Assembly: GCA_001466705.2 (NCBI GenBank)
Contig: LATX02000184.1
Location: forward strand, 558,001 to 622,000
DNA from: Moniliophthora roreri
Lineage: Eukaryota; Basidiomycota; Agaricomycetes; Agaricales; Marasmiaceae
Reading direction: 5' to 3'
DNA: 64,000 nt
Each line of letters starts with the position of its first letter. The first letter of the stretch is position 1. A program made the position numbers and the translations under genes. The notes under the pieces were generated by a model. It saw nothing but the letters and a program-made list of their open reading frames with translations. It made no database searches and was not told the DNA's origin. Below, piece by piece: positions 46,909 to 58,609 of this stretch.

Positions 46909-48376
46909 ATGTCTATCGGAAACCCCCAAATCATGCCTCGGAGAAAATCTGCTCGTATAGAGCGACGACAGGACGGTGGAGGGTCCAGCAGCTCATCCGT
47001 AACGTCGACGTCAACAGGGTCGTCAACAGAGTCTTCATCAGCCCCAGCTTCGAGGACGACCTCTATTGCGCTCGTTAGCGACGTGACAGCGCAGTCGACA
47101 CCGGCATCAGCATCTACATCGGCAACGATAACGGACTCGGATTCGTCCTCGGAAAGCTCTACTACTCCTACTACCACCTTATCGACAACCACAACTTCAC
47201 CTGTGTCGGCTTCATCTGTACCTTCCTCTACTTCGTCTTCCTCGACCCAAACACCCACGTCCGACAGCAGTTCTTCTCCTATTTCCTCGAGTACTTCGTC
47301 CATCGAACCATCAACATCTGCTTCGTCCTCAGCACCTTCTGCGTATGTCTTTAGTTCCGTTTGTCTGTTAATAACTTAGGAATCTTCAGATTTACCCTGC
47401 CAAAATCTTCAAGCAGCAGTGAGAGTAGCACTATCAGTGCAACGACTCCAGACTTCTTCGCTGCTTCATCAACTCCGCAGGTGTCTACATCGTCAACTCT
47501 TACTAGCTTCGCAACTTCCGCAACTCCCCCAATTCCAACAGAATCAAGTTCGCGTGTTGGAGCGAGCTCTGCTGAAGGGTGAGACAGTGACAGCTTTCTG
47601 GTTTCGATGGGATCTAATGAATTCATTGCAGTTTCTGGTCAAACAGAGGAGCTGGTACGTAAATATTGTTAGTTTTGTTGAAGATTCTGATGTTAGCATC
47701 CCAATCAGTGGCGGGTACCTTCACCGCCCTGGCATTGATCGTTTTAGGTTTGCTCTTGGCTCTCGTACTTTTCGTCAGAAAGAGATGGCGGTCAGCAAAT
47801 TACAGGGATACCATCTATTCCGACAAATTTCCGGTTGAGCCTGGGCTTAGTACACAGGCCGCGACACCAAGCCGCCCTACGTCGTCATCGGGCCATGAAA
47901 GTGACTCGGAGGATCTCCATAGGGGACCAATGGATGGCAACGCTGATTACTACAACTACAATCACCACAATGCCGACCCGTTTGCTGATATTCATCAGCC
48001 ACCTTATCCTAATGGCAGCCTACCTGAAATCACATACTCTTATGCGAGGGATGTGAATAATCAATATCCTTCCTATGATTATGACATTGAGCGAGCTGGT
48101 GGCGCTTCGACTTCGACGTCCAGCCTTTCAAATCCGTCTGGACATCAAGCATCAGTAGCGCCGCAGTCATACTTCAATCCTTTAAACCCCTTCAACCCTC
48201 CCCCCAATTCCGTACGGAATTCATTCAATAACCCAAAGCCTTACAATCAGCAGCCTTACTTTGGGCGTAATGCTACCTCTGGACAGGCAGCCGAACGAGA
48301 CTCTGCGGCATACCCGCCATCAGTAGACTCGTTCTACGGTGACCCTATTGACCCAAACATTGGTTATGCTCGATGA
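46909..48376 (+). CDS. Ser/Thr-rich single-pass membrane protein (Mid2/Wsc-like layout)
   Basis: A surface-sensor-like protein. An extracellular Ser/Thr stretch of about 200 residues runs from 46980 to 47580 (SSSSVTSTSTGSSTESSS and so on). It is joined through small exons to FWSNRGAVAGTFTALALIV. One transmembrane helix then follows (LGLLLALVLFV), with the stop-transfer KRWRSANYRD. The cytoplasmic tail is Pro/Asn/Tyr-rich (NPLNPFNPPPNSVRN, YNYNHHNADPF) and ends DPIDPNIGYAR. The layout resembles fungal cell-wall stress sensors, though no Wsc Cys domain is present. The N-terminus is unclear: MSIGNPQIMPRRKSARIERR has no signal peptide, so an upstream exon may be missing. Function is inferred only. 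Confidence 0.6.
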
Positions 48377-48379
48377 ATT

Positions 48380-48682
48380 TGACGCTCTGTACGTGTTATA
48401 CCTCTTCGTGGGATACAGACGCTAAACGGTAATTCTCAGATTTAGAAATACCTTGTATGTAGTCATCGAGTGCCCCGCACCACGCAACTGTATTATTTAT
48501 TCCTGTATCCTGAGTGAACAATGCTATTGTTGCCTGCACACCATTTGCAGAGTCTAAGATGAAAGCCACCGTTGGCCAATAATTCGCAGTGATCCGGTGA
48601 AGAAGCCTTAAGGGCAGTAACCGAGTACAAGATCCGAACTTCACCTCCAAATCTGCGGAATATCACCTTTCCTCACTTTAAC
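48380..48682. other. Intergenic region before AUH gene
   Basis: About 303 bp between two plus-strand genes. A minus-strand open frame here (48396-48650) has no known motif. It probably contains the membrane-protein 3' UTR and the AUH promoter. Confidence 0.45.
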
Positions 48683-49905
48683 ATGTTCTCCACGCGTCAA
48701 GCGGCATCTCGCATCCTTTCCAAGAGACTCGCTGGATATGCTCACCGAAATGGGCTATACCTAGGCATCCGATTTTATGCAGCTGCCCCGGAAGTAACAA
48801 AGCAGGCATTTCTGGAACCTCTGGACTCGCATCCTGGCATTACATGTCTGTCGTTGAACCGACCGCAAAGCAAAAATGCTATATCAATGACCTTGCTCAA
48901 GGCATGCGCTTTATATTGCTACACTGGCTCGGTTCACTCATCAGGAGCAGGAATTGACGGAAAGCCTTGAGGAGGTTCACTTCGACAAGAGGTAAGTAAC
49001 GAAACCTATCTCTTTAACTGAATTTGAACTTGATTACATGTATATCCACGCAGTACTCGTGTTCTCATCCTGAGGTCTACAACGCAAGGATCTTTCTGCG
49101 CTGGCGCAGATCTCATCGAAAGACGAACAATGTCTCAACTGCAAGTCACCGGATTCCTGTCCGACCTTCGTACTGCGTTATCCAAGCTCGAGAATCTTCC
49201 TATGCCCACGATAGCTGCTATTGACGGACCAGCCCTTGGTGGTGGATTAGAGCTTGGTTTGGCTTGTGATTTACGAGTTGCAGGTGCGCACTTTGGTTAT
49301 TTGCCAAATTCCTGAGGTCGCTGAATACTTTTCCCAGGTCTTAGTGTCACGAAGATAGGTCTCCCTGAAACAGCACTTGGTATCATTCCTGGTGCTGGAG
49401 GTACTCAGCGTGCAACTAGAATTCTCGGTCTTTCAAAAGCAAAGGATCTGATATTTACCGCACGGATGCTGACAGCTACACAAGCCTTGGACTGGGGTAC
49501 GTTGACATTTCATGGAATTATGGTGTACCCTTAGAATTTGAATGTAGGACTTGTGGATTATGTGTCCTCCGAAGGCTCGACCGCGTTCGATTGTGCTGCA
49601 ACTCTGGCCAGTCAAATAGCAAACAATGGTGAGTTGTTTCGACTTGGGGCAAACAATCGACTTACTCCAGTGGAATGCAGCGCCACTGGCTCTCAGGGCC
49701 GCAAAGCAGGCTATATCACGCTCAGAAGATCTGGCTTTGGAACCCGGTTTGTTTGATACTACGCTACTGCGAGGTGTTTCTCATAGAGAATATAGGTTTG
49801 GATTTTGAAAGAGCATCGTACGAAACTTTGCTACCCACCACAGATCGCATAGAAGCACTCAATGCGTTCAAAGAGAAACGTCGTCCGGTTTTTAAAGGAG
49901 AGTAA
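48683..49905 (+). CDS. Methylglutaconyl-CoA hydratase (enoyl-CoA hydratase family)
   Basis: Crotonase-family enzyme, probably mitochondrial 3-methylglutaconyl-CoA hydratase of leucine breakdown. A leader [20 protein letters not shown] with Arg/Lys and no acids suggests mitochondrial import. Conserved parts are [18 protein letters not shown], the oxyanion region [19 protein letters not shown] and [19 protein letters not shown], followed by [20 protein letters not shown]. The last helix ends [18 protein letters not shown]. About six introns. The one at 48902-48944 must start GC to join TLLK to [11 protein letters not shown]. Neighbouring families such as plain enoyl-CoA hydratase are possible, but the RNA-binding AUH-type [11 protein letters not shown] fits best. 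Confidence 0.88.
48902..48944 (+). other. GC-AG intron, 43 nt, in AUH gene
   Basis: The exon ends CTC AAG and the next starts GAG CAG GAA, in phase 0. The sequence between begins GCATGC and ends ATCAG. No GT site gives both the correct frame and a plausible intron length, so this is a short GC-AG intron. Confidence 0.75.
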
Positions 49906-49977
49906 TTGCAGACATCCGTATCCAATGTAGCTACATGACATATATCGGTGCAAAAACATGGGCGGTAAGGTATCGGA

Positions 49978-52900
49978 TTAAGTCCCGAAGGGCCTTGAAG
50001 CAATGGAAAACCCAGTAATACTGCTGGGAAGTGTAGGCATGCCTATGGTAATACCGTCCTTCAATCCGTCCAGCTTCAAACCCTCGAGGTCTTTCATCAT
50101 GACACTCAGTCGACCGAAACGACCCTTCGCTTCAGTAGCAGTACCGTCATCTGCTTCTCCATCGTTCAAACCCTTCTCAAATTGACCATAATCACTTCGC
50201 AAGGCCAGGTATGGTTTGAGAAGAGTCGGATCAATGCGGCCCAAGTAGCCTTCAGTAATGTAGGACTTGAGGATTTCAGGACGCACAAGAAAGACATTGC
50301 CAAGTTGTCGGATGAACTCGAACCTCTCCGTCAGAGGCGGAAGACCAAAGGTGCTAATAGTATCCTGGTACATCTTAATATCCCTGTATAGCAAGTCAGC
50401 CGCCGTAGTCAGCCTGTACGAGTCAAATAACATACTTTGCCAGCATCAATCCTCCCGTGGCGCTGACTGGGAATTTGCGTAAATGCTCGAGTAAGAGACT
50501 GGCGGAGGTATTATCAGTGGTCCGTCTGTAATTGAATAATTGTCACTTCACCTATGGAACGTCACGCCGACTTCCGTGAGGAAGATTTCCAGATTCTTTC
50601 CGCTGAGACTTGTCTTTGCCGAGTCTCGAACCTTCTCAAGCATATCGCAACAAGCAACGCATGGTTCTGTGTTGACTCGAGCGAATGATAGATCATCGTT
50701 TCTTGGCTTGAAATCATTTTTCTTTTGTTTTGTCAATTGCGTGCTGAGCCATGAGATGATAGCTAGGCTTCTATCAGAACTGGTCTTCTGTCCATGGGTG
50801 TGATACTCACTGTCAATGAGCCGCTGCATTAGATGATTAGCGGCACTCTCAAGCCGACTGACCGTCTGGTTATTGAAAGTGGCCATCTCCCGTCGAGTGG
50901 TGACTGATGAGCTTGCAAGCGGTAGTAACGCAGTGTTCACGTATTGCTGCCATAGATGACAGATGAGATCTACTGATCTCAGAACTGACAAGGAGTGGAG
51001 ATTCGGCTCTGCTTTGGTGTCTGCAGCGTCTAACCGTGCTTGTTCGCTTCAGAAATTTGCCTCAGTCCCATCTTTGGTTCGAAAGCAAGGTGACTTACGT
51101 CTCTATAGCCTCCTCTACGTATGCCGTGCCAATCGCTTCAGCTAAAACGCGGAGAAGGGCATATGTGTTTTTTGCACTTTTTGCAAGTAAGCCACTGTAC
51201 GAAACAGAATGAGTGAAGGACTTACACATCATTTGTCGAACTCAGTTCAACACACCTTCCAATTGCTTCTGCATGCCACCTGAGCATCTTCTCAGCAACC
51301 TCGATGCTGAGTTGTCCATCCTCCTCTTTAATCGGCTCTTCGTCGGCGGCAGCTCTATCGTTAAGGCCACCAAATCGCAGAAGCGCAGCCGCGGCCTGAG
51401 CTGATGTGGTCTGTACGCCCCCTGTTGAAGTGGTTGCAGCGGCGGCACCAAGCTGATTCACCACGCGATCAAATACTGAAGCTTTCCCTTTCTGTGACTT
51501 CGCCTGATGATATCGAAATTAGACTCCAAGTGTTGGCAGACGGATTCGATATACTTACATGGTATCGGGTGAAGTTGACCAGCAAGCCTGTATACAGGGT
51601 CCCCAAACTCCGACTCTCTCTTTCCAGATAACGTTGTCCTTCCGTGTAAGGCACGAACAATTCTTCCATGGCAGTCTCAAGCATCATCGTCATAGTGGCA
51701 GACGTAGTTGTCCCGGCAGCAGCGGCAACACCAGTGAGTGATCTGTCATATGCTACTCGAGATGTAGAGAGCTCATATGTTTTGAGATCCTCAACTAGCG
51801 CAGATGCTTGCACATGGACCAGTTGAAGAATACGAAGATAGGCCAAATCCGATATAACCGTGGCCTTGTGCAGTAACTGCTCCATGTGCTGTTGAATCTA
51901 AAACAGAGTCAGAGAGAGTCGCAGACGCTTCCCGAAAAATCATTACCGACTGTGCGAAGACGCGTTGTAAGAACACTTGCATAACTACAGGAGGATTTGG
52001 GAACACGGCTTTGACAATTTGTGCTTCAGTATCCACGGTCGCCCTGATCTCTACGAACAGTTCTGCTAACCCCTTTTCGGTTTTTGGGGGGCTAGCGTCA
52101 GGATCTGGGATTGTCTTCCATCTGATCAACGAAAATGAGCCACGATTGATGAATTCAGCTGCATAAAACATACAATAAAGTATCTTCCGACTGTTTCGCC
52201 TCCCGAACATTATTGATGAAGAAGTCGTGTTGGTTTACGTAGACTTGTATACATGAATTTCCGCCGTTGAACTCGAGTAAAGTTTGGGCGCAGTGCTGGC
52301 AATAAATCGTCAGTAACTCGTCATCCGATTATGTGCTTGTAGAGACACACATGCATCATCTTTGGATCTCCTCTCCTGTAACATCTATCAAAGAGGTTCA
52401 GCATCTCCTTCTCAAACTTTTCGCAATATTTCTCGATATTTTCCCGTGTCTGAGGGAATGTTGAGCCTGTGCAGAAATCATGAGCTTTTGGGCATACCTT
52501 GTCCGCTGTGGGCAAATCTACTTCTTTTGCGACAGTGTTCAGACGTCTCAGTAGTATGGCAACCTGGCGTCGGCCTTGCCGGCCTTCCTTCCTCATCGCA
52601 TCCATTCGGGTGGTATCACTCCGGGAAAACTGGTTGTAGAAATCGATAATGTCGTATGCAGCCTGAGCACGTTGACGTTCTATGTGGACGCTCTCCAGCT
52701 GTTCACCTGCGAATAAGCTCCAGGTGAGCTAGCTTCTGGGGCAGACCTTTCCCCGTACCTATACGAATTGCGGTACTGCTGACTTCGTTCATTCTACTTT
52801 CCATACCGGAGAATGAGTTCCCAACCGCCTATAGCATTCTGTTACAAAAGCCACAATTAAAAGGGCATGAACACGCACCTCGAAACCGCGATTGAGCTCG

Positions 52901-53290
52901 TTCATCTTCTTGGAATACTCGCGCTCTGACACTCTGACACTCTTCTCCATCTGTTCGGTCTTTGCCTGTACCTCCTTCCTCACCGCTATAAGTCGGTCTA
53001 CAGCAGCTTCGAAGGTTTTTATGAATGGTTGGGGATCAAATGCTGTGTATCCAATGGTCAAAATGATTTCAGGATTGCATTAACCAATGCTTACGGCCAG
53101 CATCTTCTTTAGATCGAGCTATGATTTTCTCGGAAACTCCTCCAACGAACTCTGTGACGTCGAATTTGCCCTATAATGTGGTGGTATCTCAGTGAACGAG
53201 GCAGTCGCGACATAGTCGATCTTATACTTTGAATGCCGAAAGTTGGAGGTGCTGTTCTACCACAGGATCCAGCGAAATGTCTTCAGACAT
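49978..53290 (-). CDS. sec10: Exocyst complex subunit Sec10
   Basis: Exocyst subunit that links the vesicle-side and membrane-side parts of the tether. The first exon starting at 53290 gives MSEDISLDPVVEQHLQLSAF. Then GKFDVTEFVGGVSEKIIARS is joined, followed by the coiled coil FEAAVDRLIAVRKEVQAKTE and YSKKMNELNRGFEAVGNSF. Diagnostic later motifs are ENIEKYCEKFEKEMLNLFDR and HCAQTLLEFNGGNSCIQVYV. The C-terminal helical rods include RLESAANHLMQRLIDSEYHT and end SSITGFSIASRPFGT. Ten or more introns. It converges with the AUH gene, the stops being 72 bp apart. Confidence 0.92.
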
Positions 53291-53492
53291 TGATAACAAG
53301 CGGCGGGTTAGGGTAGGATGAGTGAAGTGCCGATTACAAGGTGAGTGTTGACGTTGAGATTTGGATCAAAGCCTGTGTCACAGCAACTCATTATTGATAA
53401 GATAAGATTTCATTCACAGGACAACTGTCGAAGTAGATACTATGGTGTAGGCTATATATAATACAATGGTCATATTTATAACAAAAAGGGCC

Positions 53493-54546
53493 TCATACTT
53501 CAGCGTCTTTGAAGTTACCGGAAGCGAGCAGAATATCCCGTACGTATTGGTTTCCATCCACGCCATCCATATTCGTAGAATGGCTAATCCAGGCCCATTC
53601 ATCTCCTTCTCTGATAGTATTTTTCGCTTGTTCCTTTACCAAGAACAAGGATTCTGTTCCCAAGGGTACCCGGAGGGGTAGATCTTTAGGGGGCCCATCT
53701 TTGCCCATGGAGAGATCTGCCAGTGTAATCACGGCCTGTGCCATCTTGTCGGCATCGCCTAGATGTGGAAGCTTGTCGTGCATAGCACGGAACATTGCAC
53801 ACGGGTTTGACGACATATCCGTGTAGGCAGGGTGCTGAGGCGTAAAATGAGCATTTCCGGCTCGCCACTCTGATTGGAATCCGCCTGGTTCAATGATGCA
53901 GCCTTTGATGTTCCATGAGGGCGACATTTCTTGAAGGAATGCCTGAGTGAATCCCTCCAGAGCTGGTGATAACATGTTAGAATGAGTGGATGTCATGTAG
54001 CTGTTGGCTTACCGAATTTGCCAGCAGAATAGTATGATAGAGTTGGATTTGCCCGATAGCCTCCAACTGAACTGATACTGAAGACACGGCCTCCAGCACC
54101 GGGTAGATTTACTTCTCGGAAGACTCTAGCTGCCTGTGAACCACGATTAATTCCGACGTACTTGAAGATCTAGATTAACCTATACATACCTCTTTCAAGA
54201 CATTTACAGGTCCCCAGAACAGGACATCGAAAACCTGCCTTGCTTCCGCTTCAGGTATTGCCTCTATTTCGCCATACACGGTGTATCCGGCGTTGTTCAC
54301 AACGACGTCAACACGTCCAAACGTCTTGACAGCGTTCTCGAATGCTTCCTTGACCTCTTCTGCTTTTGTAACGTCCAACTTTTGCAGTAAAAGTTGGTCC
54401 TTAGAATAGCTGGATGTGAGCGACGCCTGGCTAGAAGGATTTCGAGACGTAGCGACTACTCGTTCTCCTGACTGGAGGAGCTTAGTGACAAGAGACTTTC
54501 CGAGACCAGTAGAGGTGCCGGTGATGAACCAAACACGAGAGGACAT
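53493..54546 (-). CDS. Short-chain dehydrogenase/reductase (SDR)
   Basis: Classical NAD(P)-dependent oxidoreductase. The cofactor motif is TGTSTGLGKSL, the GxxxGxG type, preceded by RVWFI. The NNAG motif reads VVVNNAGYTVYGEIE. The active site has Ser in FSISSVGGYRANPTLSYYSA and the YxxxK motif YYSAGKFALEGFTQAF. After it, IKGCIIEPGGFQSEWRAG covers the cofactor loop, and the protein ends SGNFKDAEV. Residues after the first beta-alpha-beta (VVATSRNPSS, with Arg) favour NADPH. Two or three introns. It resembles the SDR group annotated as oxidoreductases of unspecified substrate in many mushrooms. No clustering with biosynthetic genes suggests a pathway. Confidence 0.88.
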
Positions 54547-55003
54547 TTTTGTTTGGAGGATCGTAGGATTGAGCAAGCCTTTATATATATCCTGTTTCGT
54601 GGTTTTATGACACAGAAGTCTGCGTCAGACGTTATCGGCGTAGCTTGACGAATCCGAACGGCCAACTCGGGACTCTGTGGACGCGTTAACATAGGTAAGT
54701 GAGGCATCTGGTAGGCAGCTGAGCTCATACCTCCTTCGAGCGGTCGGTGAACTCGTATGTTGTACATGCTCCCCATGGAAGCAGGTCCATATTCGATGGA
54801 CTTTGAGGACAGCGGGCCACGGTGGTCAGACGGTGCACACCCACTAGCGATTGGATTCTAATTGTCGGTGGAATCAAAGCTTTGAACAAAAAAAGCGCCA
54901 AAGTTTTGTGCCCCTTCGGCAACTATCCGATTGGTCCGGCTAGCTTCCGATGGATTTCTCAAATGCCAAAACGCTCATTTCGAACCTTTTTTTCTTCTTC
55001 CGA
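54547..55003. promoter_or_regulatory. Divergent promoter region, SDR/rix1
   Basis: 457 bp between opposing starts. No gene is recognised here, as open frames have no homologous-looking motif. An in-frame ATG at 54950 could extend Rix1 by 18 residues (MDFSNAKTLISNLFFFFR). This looks like an accidental extension. Confidence 0.45.
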
Positions 55004-57657
55004 ATGGACATCCATCCGGTCAAGGCATTGCTTAATGTCCAGTTAGCCTCAGACTCTTCAGCAGTCATACATCTCCCCTACATTCTGCAGATAATCAATG
55101 CCGACTATTTCCTGCCTTCTCCGCATCTGCAAAAATGGTCTCTCAGGATCACTTCTCTGTTGCATTCCAAGGAAGCTGGAGCCAAATGGGCAGGTCTATG
55201 CTTAGCCCATGGAACATCATTGTACTCGAAATCCGTCATGATCGAGTGTGCACAGAGTTGGCTTGGGATAGCGCTACCCATACTTACAGTGCGGATGGTT
55301 CGTATTGGTATCGCCGGATATTAACACTACTTGCAGAGAAAGGAGTCCTCACCCATGCTTAAAGCGGCGTTGAATCTATGCCGAGTCATTTTTACCTCAG
55401 CTGTGGATACTCCCGAATTCCAAAGACAAGTTTCTTCGCCCAATGTCCCCAAATTCAACGCTGCGTTAATCTATTGTCTGGAGAATAGCCTGGATTTAGA
55501 GCTCAAGGTGCGAGTAACGCACCATCCATAAAGGCAAAGCATGTTTAATATCAATCCAGGTCCTCGCATTAAAAACCCTGACGCGTCTAATTCCAATATA
55601 TCCCAATGTACACCGAGCCAACCACACATCTCTATCAGCAATCGTATTGCGGATTCTGGCCGAGCAGTCCAATCATGCCACCAAGATCTTGACGGAACCA
55701 GCATCAAAACTTTATTCTGTTCTGCACCTCACTGGGGGTAAAGTAGGAGCCGCGACCCTTTGGCGAAAAGCCGTTGACGAAAGGGTTGCATCCGCGTGGA
55801 CGGCCCTCTCTGCGCTCAGAACTACGTTCCCTGCTTCTGTGGGTATGGTACTCTACTGAGTCGCAACGATGGGGCTATTGAGGCTTCTTTAACAGACCAA
55901 AATCAACAACAAACGCCAATCGAGACAGACGACCCTTCGATATGGACACTTCTTAATATCAACCGCTTGCATTCGTCAGTACTGGCTATCTGTGATTTAC
56001 TCAGGTGCGCACAGTTCTCAGGCTTTATATGCATTGTAGTTGAAAACCTTCAGGACAACCACCTCTCGGCCAGTACAGGTCCCGATTGGGCCATTGACGC
56101 GCCTTGCAACAGCCCTCATAACGGTCACGGGGGATGAGCAGGTAATATTTGGCGTGTTGTATATCGATAATCAAGCTCACTGTTCTTCCATGAAGTCAGA
56201 AGGTCACTTCGATCCGACTGTACGAGCAATGGAGGTTGCATTAATACCTAAAATTTGGCGTATTGCCTGTGAACTGACAAGCTGCCTAGCTAAAGCGTAT
56301 GGATCCTTCTCTTGCATCGATTCTAACTCATCCATTTTACCAGTATTGCGATGCATTTCGACCCTTACCTCACCCGTTTTTGTACTTATATTGCATTCCA
56401 TTTGGAGCAGAGCTTGAAGTCGTAAGTCCCTGAGTTTCAGTCTCAATGCGCCAGGAACTAATAGACCTTCAGCCCGGAGCGTCGGTTGTTCTTGACGACG
56501 CTCCGAACGCTACTGACGCACTCCCATCCTTTGGATTCGTCGATTCTATCGACCCGCATAACGAGAGCTGTTTTATTGACTTTATCGAGTATCCTTCCAT
56601 CTCAGTCCGACCCAGAACGCGGAGACGATGCGCAAGGAACCTCGGTCAGATCAAAAAAAGGAAAGAAAAGGGCAAGAGGGTACGAGGGCGATGAAGTCTT
56701 CAGAAGCTCATTAAGCGTCATTTGCCCAACCGTGGATGATGGACGGGTAATCCTCATGGCGTGCGATGGTATGTTTGATTCTCAAATTTTGTTCCCGAAA
56801 CTGACATCCTCTCACTAGTCATGCAGAAATTACTGCAAATCTCGGAAGTATCCCCTGCGTTGCATTCTATGGCATGCCGAGTGATTCTATCTGTAATGTT
56901 GCATCTACCACAGATGTCGCCATCTCTGGTATCGGCCGACGTTCAGATGTATCATGAATTGGTTAAACGGATACGAGATCTAGCACTGGAGCTCAGTGAA
57001 GGGACGACAAGTGCTATGGGTAAAAGTTTGGGATTGGTGGTCCATGCACTATCTACTGCTGGTTTTGATGAGGTATGTGCATTGTGCATGAGTTCTTACA
57101 CTTCGCACCGGGACTCACTCCCTCTGAAGAGTTCATTGCACGAGTTGGATATACTCTTACACCCTCGTCTGCCGCCCCTATTACGCTCTTTGCCACAGGT
57201 TGAAGCGTTTTCACTTTTCCGCACGGAAGAAAGTGAAGAGGAGATGTCTAGTCGACAAGGTTTAGGGCTAGAAGTAGAAGCCGGCGAGGAACCTCCACCA
57301 CCTACAAGACTGGATGATACAGTGATGGGTGATGCTAGGTCGACCCCGGTTGTCCCTACTGCACCTATTGAACCTACACCCAAATCCATCGTACATCCTC
57401 CGCCTCAGACGATACCTGCTGTCATCCCAGATCTCACTCCTAAACTTTCTATAACAAACCCCATTGCAGCGGCCAACGTCATAGAGAAGCAACCCGACGC
57501 CACAGTGGTATCGATGGTCAAGAATAGCATGATCAAAACTTTGCCAGATCAAGGTCCTCGAATATCCCAGGCGAAAACAATTATCCGGTCTTCTGTAGAC
57601 GCCGAGGACGAAGACATGCCTGCCATTGACCTGGAGTCGGACAGCGACTCCGACTAA
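55004..57657 (+). CDS. rix1: Pre-rRNA processing protein Rix1 (PELP1 N-terminal domain)
   Basis: Component of the Rix1 complex on pre-60S particles, needed for ITS2 processing and ribosome export. It starts MDIHPVKALLNVQLASDSSA. The helical repeat domain follows: HSKEAGAKWAGLCLAHGTSL, IECAQSWLGIALPIL, RKESSPMLKAALNLCRVIFT and TPEFQRQVSSPNVPKFNAAL. This is the PELP1/RIX1 N-terminal pattern. The C-terminal 300 residues lie mostly in one exon from 56821. They are Pro/Thr-rich and end in an acidic patch (DAEDEDMPAIDLESDSDSD). Multiple introns in the N-terminal half. I preferred the 55004 start because the family begins with M-D-x(2)-P/L. Its stop overlaps that of the next gene. Confidence 0.85.
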
Positions 57658-58524
57658 AATGGATCACTCTTCATATCCGTTGTTCGTACACGTTTCCGTT
57701 TCGGATTGGGATCGTCGTCTACGTTCATTTGGAAATCGTCATCGGAATCTTCTTGATGTTCGTGTTCATCTGCGGGTATTCGACCCCTTTCAATTTCGAA
57801 GATCTGCATAGTTGTGTATATCAGGCATGTTCATGTGTTATGAGCAATAGCAATGTACCTTGTTCATGAAGGACTGCACTACCACGTTGTCTGCATCCAC
57901 AGTGAGAGCCCGCTCGAAGTGAGATTTGGCGTCTCGGAGAGTGCTTTCGTTAAAACATCCACCTAGACATATGTGTTAGCTTCACCGTCGACGCAAAAAG
58001 GATCCACATACTGTACTCTTGCGCAAGATAGAAGCAGAGAAGACCAGCGTAGGTGTGAAGCACCGGGTTGTCCTGGTAAGGAAAAGAAGGGAGATATCTT
58101 TAAGAGATAAATGACCATAGGCTATCAATAGTGAAGAGAGAACATACAGTTCCAGTTCATCCAATGCGTCTCTGTACCGCTCCTGGATGATTAGACGAAA
58201 GACCAGCTCCTGCAAGAGTACTTCACGTTCGCTAGGATGGTGGAGCATGAGTTCACGAAGCAGCTCAAGCTGTCTCGGAATGTTCTCATAGCTTGTGTCC
58301 AATTTACCAACTAGATAGACAGCCGTAGACCACAAAGATAACCAGTTGACTTCCTTGCACCGGGCGAGGATGGCCCAAGCGCGTCGAGCTCTTGGAATGT
58401 CATGGCGATGAAGGCATAATTGAAATACGTCAAAGAGACGACGAATATGAACTTTGCGGGCCGTTTGAGCAGATTTCGAGGATAGAGAATCGAAAAGAAA
58501 ATTATCTTCTTGACGGTGTTGCAT
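57654..58524 (-). CDS. Probable RNA polymerase I core factor subunit Rrn11-like
   Basis: Helical protein with TPR-like repeats. The N-terminus is MQHRQEDNFLFDSLSSKSAQ, then ARKVHIRRLFDVFQLCLHR, RARRAWAILARCKEVNWLSL and ERYRDALDELELYLPSFPYQ. Next come VLHTYAGLLCFYLAQEY and a final repeat SHFERALTVDADNVVVQSF. The protein ends DDDPNPKRKRVRTTDMKSDPF, an acidic then basic tail that looks nuclear. The pattern fits fungal Rrn11, part of the Pol I core factor, which binds the rDNA promoter; I infer this from layout, and it could be another TPR protein. Four or five exons. The stop TAG (57654-57656) overlaps the Rix1 TAA in opposite orientation. It diverges from the next gene over 85 bp. Confidence 0.6.
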
Positions 58525-58609
58525 GGGAGGGGATGGAGGTGATGAGAAGTTGGGCCGGCAAATCGCCGCAGCGGTCGATCCGCTTCTTCACCTCTCTACC
58601 ATCTCCAAA

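Noticed and set aside
46752..46956. Possible tiny spliced gene reading MPLGK then ANSVDHSFRRAG
   Set aside because: It depends on one intron and overlaps the next gene's 5' end. The product matches nothing I recognise. Kept only as part of the N-terminus question.
47000..47300. Acidic repeat-like open frame on the minus strand
   Set aside because: It is the antisense of the Ser/Thr-rich ectodomain; tcn codons read as acidic codons on the other strand.
48396..48650. Minus-strand open frame of 84 codons between the membrane-protein and AUH genes
   Set aside because: Short, unrecognised and without supporting splice sites. Treated as intergenic.
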